Assembly (NCBI RefSeq): GCF_016427605.1
Contig: NZ_JAELXQ010000002.1
Span: 558,001-622,000 of the forward strand
Source: Ochrobactrum sp. Q0168
GTDB lineage: Bacteria > Pseudomonadota > Alphaproteobacteria > Rhizobiales > Rhizobiaceae
Direction of reading: 5' to 3'
Length of the DNA stretch: 64,000 nucleotides
The position numbers were made by a program, and so were the translations under genes. The notes beneath the pieces were generated by a model. It was given only the letters and a program-made list of their open reading frames with translations, was not told where the DNA came from and searched no databases. Each line of letters begins with the position of its first letter. The stretch's first letter is position 1. Of the stretch, positions 29,247-38,141 are shown piece by piece.

Positions 29247-30205
29247 CCACGAATAACGACAAAGGCAATATTCTTCTGGCGATCACCGATTGGGACCCGG
29301 AAATCTGGCTGAAGACCTTCAAGGACAATGCGCCGGATCGCCCCGTGGTGACCGAGCGCGCCGAGAATGATCCTTCCGTCAAATATGCTCTCGTCTGGAA
29401 GCAGAAGCCCGGCTCGCTCGCCAATCTGCCCAACCTGAAAGTCATCTTCTCGCTTGGCGCCGGCGTGGACCATGTGTTCCGCGATGACCGCATTCCCGAT
29501 GTGCCGCTGGTGCGCATCATCTCCGACGATCTGACCATGCGCATGACCGAATATGTGGTCTGGCAGGTGCTGGACCATCACCGTCTCGGATCGCGCTATC
29601 GCAAGCAGCAGCAGAACCATGTCTGGCACGAAGATCGCCGCCAGCCCGCGGCCCATGAGGTGACGGTCGGCATTATGGGGCTTGGCGTGCTGGGCCGTGA
29701 CGCGGCTGAAAAGCTGACGGCGCTCGGTTTCAACGTGACCGGATGGAGCCGCCGCCCGCAGCAAATCGACGGCGTGAAAACCTATCACGGTCGCGATGGT
29801 TTCAGCGCGTTTCTCAAGACCGCCGATATTTTCGTCTGCCTGCTGCCGCTAACACCCGACACCAAGGGCATTCTGTCCATGTCGATGTTCGCGCAGCTGA
29901 AAAGCGACGGACCGTTCGGCGCGCCGGTATTGATCAATGCCGGTCGCGGCGGTTTGCAGAACGAGGCGGATATACTGGCGGCGCTCGACCGTGGGCTGCT
30001 TTCGGCAGCGTCGCTCGATGTGTTCAATCAGGAACCGCTGCCGACCACCAGCGCGCTCTGGGATCACCCAAGAGTGACGATCACGCCGCATGCAGCGGCA
30101 AGCTCGTCAGCAACGGCCCTTGTGCCGCAGATCATCCGGCAGATCGAAGCCTTCGAGCGTAACGGCACGCTGGAGCACATCGTCGACCGCAATACGCAGT
30201 ATTGA
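29243..30205 (+). CDS. ghrA: Glyoxylate/hydroxypyruvate reductase A-like (D-2-hydroxyacid dehydrogenase)
   Basis: 320 residues, NAD(P)H-dependent reductase of 2-oxoacids, close in pattern to GhrA: the N-terminus lacks the long domain of SerA, the nucleotide-binding motif is GIMGLGVLGRDAAEKL, and the catalytic region reads LINAGRGGLQNEAD with the His in ITPHAAASSSA. Its ATG overlaps the yejF stop (ATGA), so it is co-translated with the peptide importer, an association I cannot explain functionally. Substrate preference is inferred from family resemblance. Confidence 0.87.
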   Translation: MTTNNDKGNILLAITDWDPEIWLKTFKDNAPDRPVVTERAENDPSVKYALVWKQKPGSLANLPNLKVIFSLGAGVDHVFRDDRIPDVPLVRIISDDLTMRMTEYVVWQVLDHHRLGSRYRKQQQNHVWHEDRRQPAAHEVTVGIMGLGVLGRDAAEKLTALGFNVTGWSRRPQQIDGVKTYHGRDGFSAFLKTADIFVCLLPLTPDTKGILSMSMFAQLKSDGPFGAPVLINAGRGGLQNEADILAALDRGLLSAASLDVFNQEPLPTTSALWDHPRVTITPHAAASSSATALVPQIIRQIEAFERNGTLEHIVDRNTQY

Positions 30206-30255
30206 CGTTCCAGATTGGGGGATCGGCAGCTACCGGCTGCCGGTCGTCCCTCCGT

Positions 30256-30741
30256 CTATTCGTGCCCAATCTCCTTACGCATGGTGATGGAAGTTATCCG
30301 TGTATATCCGGGATGCGCCGTTTGCGTGATTTTGCGATAACCGAATTTTTCAAACACCGCCCGGTTACGCGTCAGCTCGATACGCACCTGTAATTCGATC
30401 GCTGGCTTGCCCTTCGCGATAGTTTCAGCCTCCGCGCACTGCATCAGTGCACGTGCTATCCCTTTCCCCTCGAAAGCGGGCGCAACGGCAAGCTTGCCGA
30501 GATAGAAGCTGTCGCTTCTTTCCTTGAGGAAAACGCAGCCCACCAGCTCCTCGCCGATCAGCGCGGCAAAGCCGGTCTCCTCGCCAGCCTTTTGCCGCAG
30601 GCCTTCCGCAGTCAGAAGATGCGCGGAAGACGGCGGATCGATCACGCCGTCCATATAGGCAAAGCTGTCGCGGATGAGTTTCAGGAGCTCGTCCCAGCGA
30701 GCGAAATTCTGGGTGATGGGCACGATACGGGGCGTGGTCAT
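30256..30741 (-). CDS. GNAT family N-acetyltransferase
   Basis: 161 residues with the GNAT fold signature: the acetyl-CoA loop region FYLGKLAVAPAFEGKGIARALMQCAE (about 80-105), preceded by GCVFLKE and followed by IELQVRIELTRNRAVFEKFGYRK. The substrate is unknown. It is coupled to the preceding moeB-like gene by an ATGA overlap (bases 30738-30741), so the two are one transcription unit. It is convergent with the ghrA-like gene. Confidence 0.88.
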   Translation of the reverse strand: MTTPRIVPITQNFARWDELLKLIRDSFAYMDGVIDPPSSAHLLTAEGLRQKAGEETGFAALIGEELVGCVFLKERSDSFYLGKLAVAPAFEGKGIARALMQCAEAETIAKGKPAIELQVRIELTRNRAVFEKFGYRKITQTAHPGYTRITSITMRKEIGHE

Positions 30742-31508
30742 TTGGGCGTGCGCGCCTTGTATCGAATGGTCTCGAAGCGGACATTCAGCGCGTTATAGAG
30801 CAACAGGCGCCCGACCAGCGGTTCGCCGATACCGGTGACGAGCTTGATCACTTCCATCGCCTGTAAGCTGCCGATCACGCCCGGCAGTACGCCCAGTACG
30901 CCCGCTTCCGCGCAGGTGGGTACGGTTCCGGGCGGCGGCGCTTCCGGAAAGAGATCGCGATAGGAAGGATTTTGCGTGCCATCCACTCCGGTCAGATAGG
31001 GCATCAGCACCGTCACCGTGCCATCGAAGCGGCCCATTGCGCCAGTGACCAGCGGTCGCCCGACCTTGGCCGCCATATCCGCCAGCAGATAGCGTGTTGT
31101 AAAATTGTCGGAGCCATCGACGATCACATCATAAGCGGCGATCAGTGCTTCGGCATTGTCCGCGTTAAGGCGCAGGGCGTGGCCTTCGACCGTCACATGC
31201 GGATTGATGCGCGCAATGGCATTTCGCGCGCTCTCGACCTTTTCCTGACCAATGCTTTGCGTGTCATGGATGACCTGACGCTGGAGATTGGACAGCGAAA
31301 CCCTATCGTCATCGACAATGCCGAGCGTCCCGATCCCCGCAGCCGCCAGATATTGCAGCACGGGCGCGCCAAGGCCGCCAGCGCCGACGACCAATATGCG
31401 GGCTGCCTTCAGCTTCTGCTGGCCCGGACCGCCCACTTCCGGCAGCACGATATGGCGCGCATAGCGTTCGAGTTCTTCGGACGAAAATGGTCTGGATGGT
31501 GCATTCAT
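30738..31508 (-). CDS. moeB: ThiF/MoeB/HesA family adenylyltransferase
   Basis: 256 residues from ATG 31508 (MNAPSRPFSSEELERYARHIVLPEVGG is the family opening). E1-like enzyme activating the C-terminal Gly of a sulfur-carrier protein (MoaD or ThiS). Seen: nucleotide-binding GAGGLGAPVLQYLAAAG, DDDRVSLSNLQRQ and the Cys in GTVPTCAEAGVLG. The zinc-binding Cys pairs of E. coli MoeB are not evident. moeB versus thiF cannot be separated firmly. The position next to recF is usual in Brucella relatives. The longer frame to 31610 overlaps the recF end and is not family-like. Confidence 0.88.
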   Translation of the reverse strand: MNAPSRPFSSEELERYARHIVLPEVGGPGQQKLKAARILVVGAGGLGAPVLQYLAAAGIGTLGIVDDDRVSLSNLQRQVIHDTQSIGQEKVESARNAIARINPHVTVEGHALRLNADNAEALIAAYDVIVDGSDNFTTRYLLADMAAKVGRPLVTGAMGRFDGTVTVLMPYLTGVDGTQNPSYRDLFPEAPPPGTVPTCAEAGVLGVLPGVIGSLQAMEVIKLVTGIGEPLVGRLLLYNALNVRFETIRYKARTPK

Positions 31509-31554
31509 GATGATCACAACATAGGCCTCCGCGACGATGCTGTCAGCGGGTAAT

Positions 31555-32709
31555 TTAGCTCTTGGTGAGAACGCCGCCTGCAACACTGAAAAACTGCGCA
31601 TCGCCGCCAAGCGTATCGAACAGCGCCCTGTCGGTGCCGGTCATGAAGGCCTGTCCGCCGAGATCGTCCAGAATGCCGAACAAGGCGGCACGACGGCCTG
31701 CATCGAGATGCGCGGCGATTTCGTCCAGAAGAAGAATCGGGGCCATGCCGGACAATTCGCCCGTCAGACGCGCATGGGCCAGGATAAGACCGATCAGCAG
31801 CGCCTTCTGCTCGCCGGTCGAGCAAAGGGCGGCTGGCATCGCCTTTGGCCTATGCTGGACGATAAGATCGGTGCGGTGCGGCCCGTCCAGCGTGCGGCCT
31901 GCCGCGCGATCACGCATGCGACCGTCGCGCAGGGTGCGGCGGAAATCCTCTTCCAGATCGAGCGCCGCTTCCACGCCGATCCGTTGTTCCAGCGAACCTT
32001 CCAGAAAGCAATCCGCCTTCGGAAAAGGACCTTCTGCTGGCAACCGTTCGATCATGGCCGCGATCAGCCGCATGGCTTCCGCGCGCGCGGCGGCAATGGC
32101 CGCGCCAAGCTCCGCCATCTGGCTTTCGATGGCATCGAGCCAGCGGTCGTCATTATTGCCTTCGCTGAGCAGTCGGTTACGGCTGCGCATGGCCTTTTCA
32201 TAATCGAGCACACGCTTGCCGTGCCCGGTATCGATGGCAAGGACCATGCGGTCGAGGAAACGCCGCCGGTCCGATGTGCCACCGCTAAAAAGCCCGTCCA
32301 TGGAAGGAACGACCCAGAGGATGCGAGCGTAATCGAGCAGCTCGTCGCCAGAGGCCGCAACGCCGTTGATGCGAACCTTGCGCCCGCCTTCTCCGCCGCC
32401 CGCAGTTCCTGTGCCGATTTCGGCTTCACCGTAAATCATGCAATCCAGCGATGCGTGGATGGCAAAGCCATCATGCGCGGTCGTTCGCGCCACATCGTCA
32501 TAGGAAGCCCGGCGAAGACCGCGCCCCGGTGACAGAAAGGAAAGCGCTTCGATGAGATTGGTCTTGCCCGAACCGTTCTCGCCGGTCAGCACCACATGGC
32601 CGGGGCCGAGCGGCAGCGAGAGTTCCGCATAATTGCGGAAATCAGTAAGCTTGAGCCGCCGGACCGAAACCCGGTCGGGGCGGCTCACTATATCGTCTTT
32701 TCTATCCAC
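31555..32709 (-). CDS. recF: DNA replication and repair protein RecF
   Basis: 384-residue SMC-like ATPase that recognises gapped DNA and works with RecOR. Seen: the N-terminal RRLKLTDFRNYAELSL, Walker A GENGSGKTNLIEAL at about 43-56, signature-type SSTGEQKALLIGLILAHA region, and Walker B ILLLDEIAAHLD. It lies downstream of dnaN on the same strand, separated by about 180 bp that hold a palindromic repeat. Confidence 0.96.
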   Translation of the reverse strand: MDRKDDIVSRPDRVSVRRLKLTDFRNYAELSLPLGPGHVVLTGENGSGKTNLIEALSFLSPGRGLRRASYDDVARTTAHDGFAIHASLDCMIYGEAEIGTGTAGGGEGGRKVRINGVAASGDELLDYARILWVVPSMDGLFSGGTSDRRRFLDRMVLAIDTGHGKRVLDYEKAMRSRNRLLSEGNNDDRWLDAIESQMAELGAAIAAARAEAMRLIAAMIERLPAEGPFPKADCFLEGSLEQRIGVEAALDLEEDFRRTLRDGRMRDRAAGRTLDGPHRTDLIVQHRPKAMPAALCSTGEQKALLIGLILAHARLTGELSGMAPILLLDEIAAHLDAGRRAALFGILDDLGGQAFMTGTDRALFDTLGGDAQFFSVAGGVLTKS

Positions 32710-32768
32710 AATCGGGTTCTTTGTGAGGCCTCTTCCAGCGAGATGCCGGGGCTGACGAGATTTTGGCT

Positions 32769-32866
32769 ATGCATGCCGAAAATGGTGGGATTTGAGAACC
32801 GGAGCGCAGCGTACATACTGTACGTGAGCACCGGAAGCGAAAAATCACGCCATTTGCAGGCCGCCA
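32769..32866. repeat. Palindromic repeat resembling Bru-RS elements, copy 2 (recF-dnaN gap)
   Basis: Outer arms CCGAAAATGG and CCATTTGC are roughly inverted. The core GAACCGGAGCGCAGCGTAC is followed by GTACGTGAGCACCGGAAGCG, an inverted GTAC centre. It shares the core with 2680-2773 and 54112-54240. It lies within what would be the dnaN-recF transcript. Confidence 0.65.
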
Positions 32867-32886
32867 GAGCCGAAATATCTATAGCC

Positions 32887-34005
32887 CTAGACGCGCATCG
32901 GCATCAGGACATACAGCACATCCTCGTCGCCGGTGTCGCGCACCAGTGTCGGCGAACCGGCATCGGCCAGCATGAAGACAGCATCCGAGCCGGAAAGCTG
33001 GCTGGTGATATCGAGCAGATATTTGGAGTTGAAGCCGATATCCAGCGGATCGGAATCATAATCTGCCGCCAACTCATCGGTCGCGCTGCCTGAATCGGGA
33101 TTGTTGACCGTCAGCGTCAGCTGGCCATCGGCGATGGAAAGCTTGACCGCACGGCCACGCTCGCTCGAAATGGTCGAAACGCGATCAACGGAAGCGGCGA
33201 ATTCCTGCCGCCCGATGGTGAGCTTCTTGTCATTGCCGGATGGAATGACACGCTGGTAATCCGGAAAGGTGCCGTCGATGAGCTTGGAGGTGAGAACCAC
33301 CGAGCCGACCGTGAAGCGGATTTTGGCATCCGACAGTTCCACCGTCGCCACCACATCCGGCGTATCGACGAGCTTCTGCAGTTCGGCAACCGTCTTGCGC
33401 GGAATGATGATGCCCGGCATGCCTTCCGTGCCCGATGGAGCTTCCAGTTCGGCGCGCGCCAGCCGGTGACCGTCGGTCGCCACAGCGCGCAGCTTCAAAG
33501 CGCCGTCGCTTTCAATGGCATGGAAGAAAATGCCGTTCAGATAATAGCGGGTTTCTTCCGTCGAGATCGCAAACTGGGTGCGGTCGATGAGGCGCTTCAG
33601 CGCCTGCGCTTCAATGCGGAAGGAATGGGTGAAGGACCCGGCCGTCAGCTCCGGGAAATCCGACTGTGGCAGGCACTGGAGACGGAAGGACGACTTGCCG
33701 GAAATGACCGACATGGAGCCGCCATCCGGGTTGGTCGATAGCATGACTTCCGCGCCATCGGGCAGCTTGCGCACGATATCGTAGAGCAAATGCGCCGGAA
33801 CGGTCGTCGCACCGGCCTGCTCGACCATGGCGGCGGTTGCTTCATTCACTTCGAGATCAAGATCGGTCGCCTTGAGGGCGAGGCTTGCGCCTTCGGCCTG
33901 TAAAAGCACGTTCGACAGAATCGGAATCGTGTTGCGACGCTCCACGACGCGGTGGACGTGGTTGAGAGATTTGAGAAGGTTCGATCGCTCTAGGGTAACA
34001 CGCAT
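32887..34005 (-). CDS. dnaN: DNA polymerase III beta subunit (sliding clamp)
   Basis: 372 residues from ATG 34005 (MRVTLERSNLLKSLNHVHRVVERR), the usual length; a GTG at 34017 would add four residues. Three clamp domains are evident from the repeated pattern, and the C-terminus DVLYVLMPMRV is the conserved DnaN ending. It forms the ring that tethers Pol III to DNA. It lies downstream of dnaA, which is the common order, with about 200 bp between. Confidence 0.97.
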   Translation of the reverse strand: MRVTLERSNLLKSLNHVHRVVERRNTIPILSNVLLQAEGASLALKATDLDLEVNEATAAMVEQAGATTVPAHLLYDIVRKLPDGAEVMLSTNPDGGSMSVISGKSSFRLQCLPQSDFPELTAGSFTHSFRIEAQALKRLIDRTQFAISTEETRYYLNGIFFHAIESDGALKLRAVATDGHRLARAELEAPSGTEGMPGIIIPRKTVAELQKLVDTPDVVATVELSDAKIRFTVGSVVLTSKLIDGTFPDYQRVIPSGNDKKLTIGRQEFAASVDRVSTISSERGRAVKLSIADGQLTLTVNNPDSGSATDELAADYDSDPLDIGFNSKYLLDITSQLSGSDAVFMLADAGSPTLVRDTGDEDVLYVLMPMRV

Positions 34006-34126
34006 GTTCAAACGCACTCGCTCGCTGGGACAAGGGCGCTTGCATCGGACGGGCAGCGGCCCTCGTCGGTACGGCGCCAGAGGCGCCAGAAAGGTCCGTT
34101 AAAGTGGCAGATTTTTAAGGGGAAAA

Positions 34127-34170
34127 GCAAGCCCGCGCCGTGCCGTAATGCGACAGGGCCCGGGCTTTTT
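34127..34170 (-). terminator. Possible terminator downstream of dnaA
   Basis: Stem AAGCCCG/CGGGCTT (34129-34135 with 34161-34167) with a 25-base GC-rich loop. The T-run on the minus strand is interrupted (GCTTTTCCCC), so termination may be partial, with read-through into dnaN. Confidence 0.45.
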
Positions 34171-34208
34171 GTTGATAACCGCCCTTGATGGCGGGGAAGC
34201 TTCTGTAA

Positions 34209-35795
34209 TCAGGCCGCCTGATCGTTGATGAGGCGCTTTAGAAGCTCCAGTTCCTGCGCGAGCTTGGTGTCGGCGCCGACCAGATCCTCGATCTTGCGCA
34301 CGGCATGCAGCACGGTCGTGTGATCGCGTCCGCCGAAACGACGGCCAATTTCCGGCAGCGAGCGCGGCGTCATCATCTTGGCGAGATACATCGCCACCTG
34401 ACGCGGCTTCACGATGGTGCGGGTACGACGATTCGAGAGCAGATCCTGCTTCGAAACATTGTAATGGCGCGCCACGATGCGCTGGATTTCCTCGATGCGG
34501 ATGCGCTTCGGCTCGCCTGCGCGGGTCAGGTGACCAAGCAACTCGTCCACGCGGTCGATCGACAGATTCGGCTCGAAAGACTGGCGGAACAGCAACTGGT
34601 TGAAAGCGCCTTCCAGCTCGCGGCCCGATCCGGTGACGGTGCGGGCAACATGCGAGAGAATCTCGTCGCCAATAGTGAGGCTTGGATCTTCAATCTGTGC
34701 GGCGTTCAGACGGCGGCGCAGCATTTCAACGCGCATGTCGTAGTCGGGTGCTGCCACTTCAAGCGCAACGCCGCCCTGCAGACGCGAACGGACGCGAACG
34801 TCGAGCGATTCCAGTTCCGACGGCGCACGGTCAGCGGCAACCACAACCTGCTTGGCGCTGTCGAGCAGCGTGTTCAGAAGATGGCAGAACTCGTGCTGAA
34901 TGGACTTGCCCTGCAGGAACTGCATGTCGTCGATGACCAGAAGGTCGATGTCGCGCAGCTGTTCCTTGAAGGAAAGCGCATTGTTGTCACGGATTGCGGT
35001 CGCAAAGCGCCACATGAAATATTCGGCGGTCAGGTAAACGACGCGGGCCTTTTCCTGACGCTGCAGCGCGGCGGCGGCTATGGCCTGAAGAAGATGCGTC
35101 TTGCCGAGACCGACCGAGGCATGAATGAAGAGCGGGTTGAAGCGCACGGCGCTGGAACCGGCTTCCGCAATGGTGCGGGCGGCAGCGAGCGCCACACGAT
35201 TCGATGCGCCATCGACAAAGCTGTCGAAGGTGTAGCGCGGGTCGAGCGGCGAACCGAGAATCGAGCCGGAAGCAGCCGCCGATTCTGCGACCACGGCAGA
35301 GCCGCGCTTGTCGCCGGCATGCTGACCGGCAAAGGACTGGCCGACCGGGAACATCATCTTTTCACGCGGCGCGACGACCGGCTTGGCTTCCGCCGATTCT
35401 GCCGCTTCTGCGGGAGCAGCACTGCGCACCACGCGGTTCATGCCGCGCACCACGACTTCGACCTTCAGGATCTGCGCATTTTCTTCCTGCCAGAGTTCGG
35501 TCAGGAGTTCGGAATAATGATTGTTGATCCAGGAGCGCAGAAAAGCGGTCGGAACCGACAGACGCACGATGCTCTTGGAAATATCGTCAAGTTTCAACCG
35601 GCCGAACCAGCTCGAATAGATTTCGCTGCCCACACGGGCTTTCAGCTTTGCCGTCAGGCGCTCGAAAGCCTCTTCGCTGACTGCAGCGTCCATGGTCGTC
35701 AGGCTCTTGTCATTGCCGGTAGCAGAAGATTCATGGATACGGTTCGCATGTGTATCACCCATCGTTGCCGTCGCCTTGCCGCTCGTCATTGCCAT
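34209..35795 (-). CDS. dnaA: Chromosomal replication initiator DnaA
   Basis: ATP-dependent initiator that binds DnaA boxes. The N-terminal domain I starts around [20 protein letters not shown]. The AAA+ domain has Walker [11 protein letters not shown] (about residue 229), Walker [12 protein letters not shown] and sensor RLQGG. The C-terminal helix-turn-helix has [24 protein letters not shown]. The start is uncertain: in-frame Met codons at 35843, 35795, 35789, 35762 and 35693 are all possible, and only the part from 35693 is clearly conserved. Cell-cycle regulatory motifs crowd the upstream region. Confidence 0.93.
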   Translation of the reverse strand: MAMTSGKATATMGDTHANRIHESSATGNDKSLTTMDAAVSEEAFERLTAKLKARVGSEIYSSWFGRLKLDDISKSIVRLSVPTAFLRSWINNHYSELLTELWQEENAQILKVEVVVRGMNRVVRSAAPAEAAESAEAKPVVAPREKMMFPVGQSFAGQHAGDKRGSAVVAESAAASGSILGSPLDPRYTFDSFVDGASNRVALAAARTIAEAGSSAVRFNPLFIHASVGLGKTHLLQAIAAAALQRQEKARVVYLTAEYFMWRFATAIRDNNALSFKEQLRDIDLLVIDDMQFLQGKSIQHEFCHLLNTLLDSAKQVVVAADRAPSELESLDVRVRSRLQGGVALEVAAPDYDMRVEMLRRRLNAAQIEDPSLTIGDEILSHVARTVTGSGRELEGAFNQLLFRQSFEPNLSIDRVDELLGHLTRAGEPKRIRIEEIQRIVARHYNVSKQDLLSNRRTRTIVKPRQVAMYLAKMMTPRSLPEIGRRFGGRDHTTVLHAVRKIEDLVGADTKLAQELELLKRLINDQAA

Positions 35796-36089
35796 CGCTC
35801 GCCTGCCTTCAATCCGTACGCGCCATTTTCCGGCGCTTGTCATTTTTTCCAGCTCGTCGTTCCGGATCTATCGTCCTATAAACGCCGGCGGTACTCATTC
35901 TTACACTCAGGCCCGCAAAAATCCGGGCCAAACACAAACTCAATCGAACCCGACAGGTCCCAAACCGAAATACTCCTTTCCGGTTACCCGCACACGACTC
36001 ATACAACTGTTCACCGAAGGCTGATTGCCCGGAACCCCTTCCACGACAACCACTCAATTGCCCGCCATCTGTCCAAAACGACTTTCCGG

Positions 36090-36104
36090 TTAATGGCCAG
36101 TTAA
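36090..36104. promoter_or_regulatory. CtrA-type binding box TTAA-N7-TTAA upstream of dnaA
   Basis: Reads TTAATGGCCAGTTAA, an exact match to the full CtrA consensus. It is part of an 11-bp-period direct repeat (GTTAATGGCC twice, 36089-36098 and 36100-36109). It lies about 295 bp upstream of the chosen dnaA start. Confidence 0.6.
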
Positions 36105-36345
36105 TGGCCGGGTCACTGAATGATAAGCAATCGCCTGAAAGAAAGAGGACCTTGGAGACCAGAAAATAGCGCCCGCGGATTGAACAATCCACGCTGACAT
36201 TCGACAGCAATAAGCGCTAACTCCGGGCCAGTGGCCCACCCCTCTTGATGAACCGACTTTAGCGAAGGGCTGCCGCAAAGAGCAAGCCTGAGATTGCCAG
36301 TTTTTTTTCATAAAACCCCTTGCACAGCGCGGTGCGGCAGACAGG

Positions 36346-36477
36346 GAATCGGACGCCAGCGAATTAACGCCTTTGGATTCAAGGCATTTTCCACATGGTC
36401 AAATTAGATGGTCCTGATCTGTTCCGCCTCAAAAATAAATTTTAAAATTCTGCTTGACTCAAACGGCCTTCCGAGTC
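36346..36477. promoter_or_regulatory. Cluster of four GANTC (CcrM methylation) sites
   Basis: GAATC 36346-36350, GATTC 36376-36380, GACTC 36456-36460 and GAGTC 36473-36477. I see no other GANTC in the rest of the 800-bp region. Confidence 0.6.
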
Positions 36478-36489
36478 CGACCCGACCCC

Positions 36490-36498
36490 TGTGGATAA
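36490..36498 (-). promoter_or_regulatory. DnaA box TTATCCACA
   Basis: The plus strand reads TGTGGATAA, the exact complement of the 9-mer consensus. A one-mismatch partner TTTTCCACA lies on the plus strand at 36387-36395. Confidence 0.7.
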
Positions 36499-36647
36499 CT
36501 CCGTCAGAAATTGCGCAAATGATTGAAATTGCAATTGAAAATTACCCAATCATTGTTTTTGGAAATCTCGGAAACCGGTCTTTTCACATTGAAAAAACTG
36601 CGAAAAAATTGCGACCTCTCGTTGCGCAGCAAACTGTCAGAAACCCA

Positions 36648-36683
36648 GAAAAAAGAAAACCCGGCTAACAATGAGCCGGGTTT
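36648..36683 (-). terminator. Rho-independent terminator of rpsT
   Basis: Stem AAACCCGGCT/AGCCGGGTTT (36657-36666 with 36674-36683), 7-base loop. Minus-strand reading continues TTTTCTTTTTTC. Confidence 0.9.
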
Positions 36684-36712
36684 CGAAATTTACATATAAA
36701 AATAGACAGCAA

Positions 36713-36979
36713 TTAGGCGTTGAGTGCCTTCACGCGCTTGGCAAGACGAGACACCTTGCGAGCAGCAGTGTTCTTGTGCACGACACCCTTGGAGGCTGCG
36801 CGCATCAGTTCAGGCTCAGCAGCCTTGAATGCAACTTCAGCTGCCTGCTTGTCGCCGCTCAGGAGAGCATCTTCCAGCTTGCGGATGAACGTGCGAACGC
36901 GCGAGCGGCGCGACTTGTTGATTTCGGTGCGGGCAGCGATCTTGCGCACTGCCTTCTTGGCCGAAGGAGTATTGGCCAT
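36713..36979 (-). CDS. rpsT: 30S ribosomal protein S20
   Basis: 88 residues, highly basic: [20 protein letters not shown], typical S20 opening, ending [10 protein letters not shown]. Binds 16S rRNA early in 30S assembly. The longer frame to 37117 is not ribosomal-protein-like; the ATG at 36979 is preceded by an AGAGAGGC stretch as ribosome-binding site. Its strong terminator separates it from the dnaA control region. The dnaA-rpsT neighbourhood is typical for Rhizobiales. Confidence 0.97.
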   Translation of the reverse strand: MANTPSAKKAVRKIAARTEINKSRRSRVRTFIRKLEDALLSGDKQAAEVAFKAAEPELMRAASKGVVHKNTAARKVSRLAKRVKALNA

Positions 36980-37147
36980 AAATGCCTCTCTTTTTCTGTC
37001 AGCTAGCCAGGGGCTTAAACCGCCGGGCACAAAACCTCTTGGGCAGCCGAAATCCCTTAGAAATCCCGGGAAGGCCGCCGATCCGTGGGCGGGCTTATAG
37101 ATCAGCTTTGCCCGCACGTCAACGAGGATTCTGTCTCAACCGCCAAT

Positions 37148-37184
37148 CAAAAAGCCGGATTTGCGCACGCGCGCGGGCTTTTTG
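37148..37184 (-). terminator. Rho-independent terminator of the enoyl-CoA hydratase gene
   Basis: AAAAAGCC/GGCTTTTT arms (37149-37156 and 37177-37184) around a GC-rich CGCGCG loop, with a T-run in minus-strand reading. Confidence 0.7.
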
Positions 37185-37248
37185 GCCCTTTCGGCCAGAC
37201 TTCAGCCGCATCGGGCAGCGTCAAACGCCACCCGATGCGCTGTCGGTC

Positions 37249-38022
37249 CTAACGATTCTTGAAGCTCGGCGTGCGCTTGTCGATGAAGGCGGCCATGCCT
37301 TCCTTCTGGTCTTCGGTTGCAAAAAGCGAATGGAACAGGCGCCGCTCGTAGCGCAATCCTTCGCTCAATGTCATTTCATAGGTGCGGTTGACCGCTTCCT
37401 TGGCCATCAGCACCGAGGGCCGTGAGAAGGAGGCGATGCGTTCAGCCGCCTTCAGCGCTTCTTCCAGCAGGACTTCAGGCTCGACGACGCGCGAGACAAG
37501 GCCCGAACGCTCTGCTTCTGCCGCGTCCATCATGCGGCCCGTCAGGCACATGTCCATGGCCTTGGACTTGCCCACGAAACGGGTCAGGCGCTGCGAACCG
37601 CCCATGCCCGGAATGACGCCGAGTGTAATTTCCGGCTGGCCGAACTTGGCATTGCTGCCCGCAATGATGAAGTCGCACATCATGGCCAGTTCGCAGCCGC
37701 CACCCAGCGCATAGCCGGAAACGGCAGCGATGATCGGCTTGCGCGCCCGGTCCACTTTCTGCCAGTCGGCGAACATATCCTGCAGATAGGCATCGACGAA
37801 ATCGATCGACTGCATTTCCTTGATATCGGCACCCGCCGCAAAGGCTTTTTCGGAGCCGGTCAGCACCACGGCGCCGATCTTGTCATCAGCATCGAAGGTC
37901 GCGAGCGCATCCGTCAGATCATTGAGTACGCCCCGATTGAGCGCATTGAGCGCCTGCGGGCGATTGAGGCGGATAAGCCCGACATTGCCGCGCGTCTCGA
38001 CGATGATCGTTTCATAAGCCAT
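37249..38022 (-). CDS. Enoyl-CoA hydratase (crotonase family)
   Basis: Hydrates 2-enoyl-CoA in beta-oxidation. 257 residues from ATG 38022, which has a perfect AAGGAGGAG 8 bases upstream; the frame to 38043 begins before it and is rejected. Seen: the oxyanion-hole region [32 protein letters not shown] with Glu, and [17 protein letters not shown], all as in short-chain enoyl-CoA hydratase (EchA/FadB1 type). It stands alone between rpsT and mutM. Chain-length preference is unknown. Confidence 0.93.
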   Translation of the reverse strand: MAYETIIVETRGNVGLIRLNRPQALNALNRGVLNDLTDALATFDADDKIGAVVLTGSEKAFAAGADIKEMQSIDFVDAYLQDMFADWQKVDRARKPIIAAVSGYALGGGCELAMMCDFIIAGSNAKFGQPEITLGVIPGMGGSQRLTRFVGKSKAMDMCLTGRMMDAAEAERSGLVSRVVEPEVLLEEALKAAERIASFSRPSVLMAKEAVNRTYEMTLSEGLRYERRLFHSLFATEDQKEGMAAFIDKRTPSFKNR

Positions 38023-38141
38023 GGAATTCTGCTCCTCCTTCATCAGGCATCGCTATCCGGTTCAGGCCAATAAAGCCAATACCGTAACAGCTTCAATTTC
38101 CGGGCGGCAAGGTGGACCGGCCATCCCCGTTTGGCAAGGTC

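Larger units (their letters stand above)
35844..36647. promoter_or_regulatory. dnaA upstream region with cell-cycle control motifs
   Basis: About 800 bp without a gene between dnaA and the rpsT terminator. It holds a perfect CtrA-type box (36090-36104), four GANTC sites in 132 bp (36346-36477), a perfect DnaA box (36490-36498) and a near-match (36387-36395) on either side of an AT-rich run (about 36430-36452). It is very likely the dnaA control region. The 86-codon plus-strand ORF across 36408-36668 runs through these motifs and the rpsT terminator and is not accepted. Confidence 0.65.

Noticed and set aside
36380-36500. Main chromosomal origin
   Set aside because: Only one perfect DnaA box, and in this order the origin is normally near hemE. 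Kept only as a finding about regulation.
36408-36668. 86-codon plus-strand ORF between dnaA and rpsT
   Set aside because: It runs across the DnaA box, GANTC sites and the rpsT terminator stem, and no domain is recognisable.
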